Assembly (NCBI GenBank): GCA_023140455.1
Contig: JAGLLQ010000143.1
Coordinates: 1 to 5,534, forward strand
Direction: 5' to 3'
Origin: Desulfobacteraceae bacterium
GTDB lineage: Bacteria; Desulfobacterota; Desulfobacteria; Desulfobacterales; Desulfobacteraceae
Length of the DNA stretch: 5,534 bases
Shown here: positions 3,949-5,534 of the stretch, in pieces
Numbering within the stretch: the stretch's first letter is position 1
Layout of the letters: the number at the start of each line of letters is the position of its first letter
The notes under the pieces: generated by a model
What the model was told of the DNA's origin: nothing
The model's database searches: none
Seen by the model: the letters and a program-made list of their open reading frames with translations, nothing else
Position numbers and translations under genes: made by a program

Positions 3949-5534
3949 TTGCCCACAATATCGCAACAATATAAAAAAAAGTTATCAATAAAATTTTTCC
4001 TGTTAACTGCCTCTTTTAGTGCTGTGTTTATAGTGTTATCAATTGGAGTACAATTGTCGTTTGAATACAAGAAAGAGCTCTCTCTAATCGAACAAAACGT
4101 CAAGTTTATAGAAAAGAGTTACGTCCCCTCTATTACTGACAGCCTCTTCAAGATGGATGAACCTCATATGAGAATACTTATGGAAGGGGTATTGCAACTC
4201 CGTGGTATTGAATATTGTGAAGTCAGTTATTATTCTGGCAATACGACTGATAACATAATAGCTACAGGAACAAAAAATGGTGAAGGCAACTTTTCCAGAG
4301 AATTTGAACTGAATTATCAAAACTCAACAGGCAAGCAGATTTCACTTGGAAAAATGACTGTACTTGCTAACTTTAATACTATCAGCACCTGGTTGTGGCA
4401 CCGGGCTTCCATGCAAATAGCGCTTAGTGCATTAGCTATATGTTTTACCGCATTTATTATGCTTATTCTATTTCATCAACTGGTGGCACGACATCTGTCA
4501 ACTATGGCAGAATATGCTCAAGGTTTAAACATTAACAACCTGAAACAGGTGTTACAACTAAAGCGAAAATATAATGGTGATGAACTGGATTTAGTAACCG
4601 AGGCTATAAATTCACTATGTTACAGACTACAGCAGGAGATCACTGAACTCAAACAGGCCGACACTGCCTTAAAAGACAGCGAAAAACGTTATCGATTAAT
4701 AGCTGAAAATGTAGCAGATATAATATGGACAATGGATATAGATTTCAACTTCACCTATATCAGTCCATCAATTTTCCAACAGCGCGGGTATACTGTTGAA
4801 GAAGGGATGAAGCAGTCTCTGGCTGATGTACTAACACCTGATTCTCTTAAAAAAACAATGGATTTATTTATAGAAAAACTAACACTTAGCGAATCTGACG
4901 CAGGGGAGCTTTTCAGTCCTGTTGAATTTGAAGTACAGCAATCCTGTAAAGACGGCTCTTTAATCTGGACCAGCAATAATGCAAGGATTTTATCTGATTC
5001 AAATAAGCAGCCGATAAGTATACTTGGAGTAACTCGTAATATCACTGATCGTGTGCTGGCAGAAAAAAAAGTTAAAGAAAAAGAAAAGAAATACAGAAAC
5101 CTTTTTGAATCCTCAATGGATGCCATTATGCTATTAGATCTTGAAAAGGGTTATTTGGATTGTAACCCGGCTGCGCTGGAAATGTTTAGCATAGAATCTA
5201 AAGAAGAGCTTGTTAAACTGACTCCAGTTGATTTATCTCCCCAATATCAGCCGGATGGTATCTTATCATCAGAGAAAGCCGCTCAAATGATGGCAAAAGC
5301 TTTGGAAACCGGGTCAAATTTATTTGAATGGACACATAAATGCCATAATGGTGAAGAATTTTATGCAAGTGTTCTTATTACCAGATTAGAAATAGATGGG
5401 GAAACCATACTCCAGGGAGCAATACGTGATATCTCTGATTATAAACGCACCCAGGAAATAATGATTCAGACAGAAAAAATGCTTTCTGTTGGTGGATTAG
5501 CCGCAGGTATGGCTCATGAAATCAATAATCCTCT
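3949..5534 (+). CDS. Membrane sensor histidine kinase with two PAS domains, C-terminus cut by window edge
   Basis: A sensor kinase of a two-component system in the inner membrane; 528 residues are visible. Layout: TM1 about 13-35; periplasmic sensor about 36-150, including SLFKMDEPHMRILMEGVLQL (65-84), which resembles the SLWxxD...LxGIxxL sensor seen in many deltaproteobacterial kinases; TM2 about 153-176; a HAMP-like linker about 178-232 (GDELDLVTEAINSL); PAS1 about 245-368 ending in GVTRNITDR; a Lys/Glu-rich coiled connector; PAS2 about 380-498 ending in GAIRDISDYKR; and the HisKA H-box GGLAAGMAHEINNP with phospho-acceptor H523. The ATPase domain, and any receiver domain, lie beyond the right edge. 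The frame has no upstream ATG or GTG. TTG at 3949 with AAAGGA 8 bases ahead is the best start; the first in-frame ATG (4153) would delete TM1. No signal ligand is predictable and no partner regulator is in view. The AHEINNP type of H-box often belongs to kinases acting with sigma-54 activators. Confidence 0.93.
   Translation, partial: MPTISQQYKKKLSIKFFLLTASFSAVFIVLSIGVQLSFEYKKELSLIEQNVKFIEKSYVPSITDSLFKMDEPHMRILMEGVLQLRGIEYCEVSYYSGNTTDNIIATGTKNGEGNFSREFELNYQNSTGKQISLGKMTVLANFNTISTWLWHRASMQIALSALAICFTAFIMLILFHQLVARHLSTMAEYAQGLNINNLKQVLQLKRKYNGDELDLVTEAINSLCYRLQQEITELKQADTALKDSEKRYRLIAENVADIIWTMDIDFNFTYISPSIFQQRGYTVEEGMKQSLADVLTPDSLKKTMDLFIEKLTLSESDAGELFSPVEFEVQQSCKDGSLIWTSNNARILSDSNKQPISILGVTRNITDRVLAEKKVKEKEKKYRNLFESSMDAIMLLDLEKGYLDCNPAALEMFSIESKEELVKLTPVDLSPQYQPDGILSSEKAAQMMAKALETGSNLFEWTHKCHNGEEFYASVLITRLEIDGETILQGAIRDISDYKRTQEIMIQTEKMLSVGGLAAGMAHEINNP

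Noticed and set aside
3915..5126. Minus-strand open frames (3915-4103, 4084-4320, 4755-5126)
   Set aside because: They are antisense to the histidine kinase, whose frame is continuous and carries clear domains.

Overview
The window reads as a piece of a bacterial chromosome of low GC content (roughly 35-38% by eye). It contains metabolic and signalling genes and no sign of a mobile element, CRISPR array or RNA gene. The gene mix suggests a sulfate-reducer-like Desulfobacterota (deltaproteobacterium): a TauE/SafE anion permease, a multi-PAS histidine kinase, a small Cys-rich protein of a kind I associate with that group, and a textbook sigma-54 promoter. This placement rests on recalled family resemblance, not on a search.

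Left block (minus strand, 1-1504). A sigma-54-type -24/-12 promoter (1488-1504) reads leftward into a 92-residue protein made of two four-cysteine repeats (1175-1453). After 15 bases follows a hexameric-type glutamate dehydrogenase (start 1159), which runs off the left edge with about 60 residues missing. A good sigma-70 promoter is superimposed on the sigma-54 one. About 120 bases upstream of the predicted sigma-54 start lies a perfect 12-bp-arm inverted repeat, where an enhancer-binding activator would be expected. The dehydrogenase has the clostridial NAD-type cofactor residues rather than the enterobacterial NADP type. Together these suggest a nitrogen- or carbon-responsive operon for glutamate metabolism.

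Middle block (plus strand, 1686-3035). A candidate sigma-70 promoter flanked by symmetric AT-rich repeats reads rightward into a TauE/SafE-family permease (1767-2663) and, 21 bases later, a single-domain cupin (2685-3035). These two probably form an operon for export or uptake of an organic or sulfur anion plus a small metal-binding cupin. The substrate is unknown.

Convergent gene (minus strand, 3054-3497). A YbgC/4HBT-type hotdog acyl-CoA thioesterase ends 18 bases from the cupin stop.

Right block (plus strand, 3949-5534). After about 450 bases without a convincing gene comes a membrane histidine kinase with a TTG start. Its order is TM, periplasmic sensor, TM, HAMP-like linker, PAS, PAS, then the start of the HisKA domain. 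The right edge cuts it a few residues after the phospho-accepting His. No response regulator is in view.
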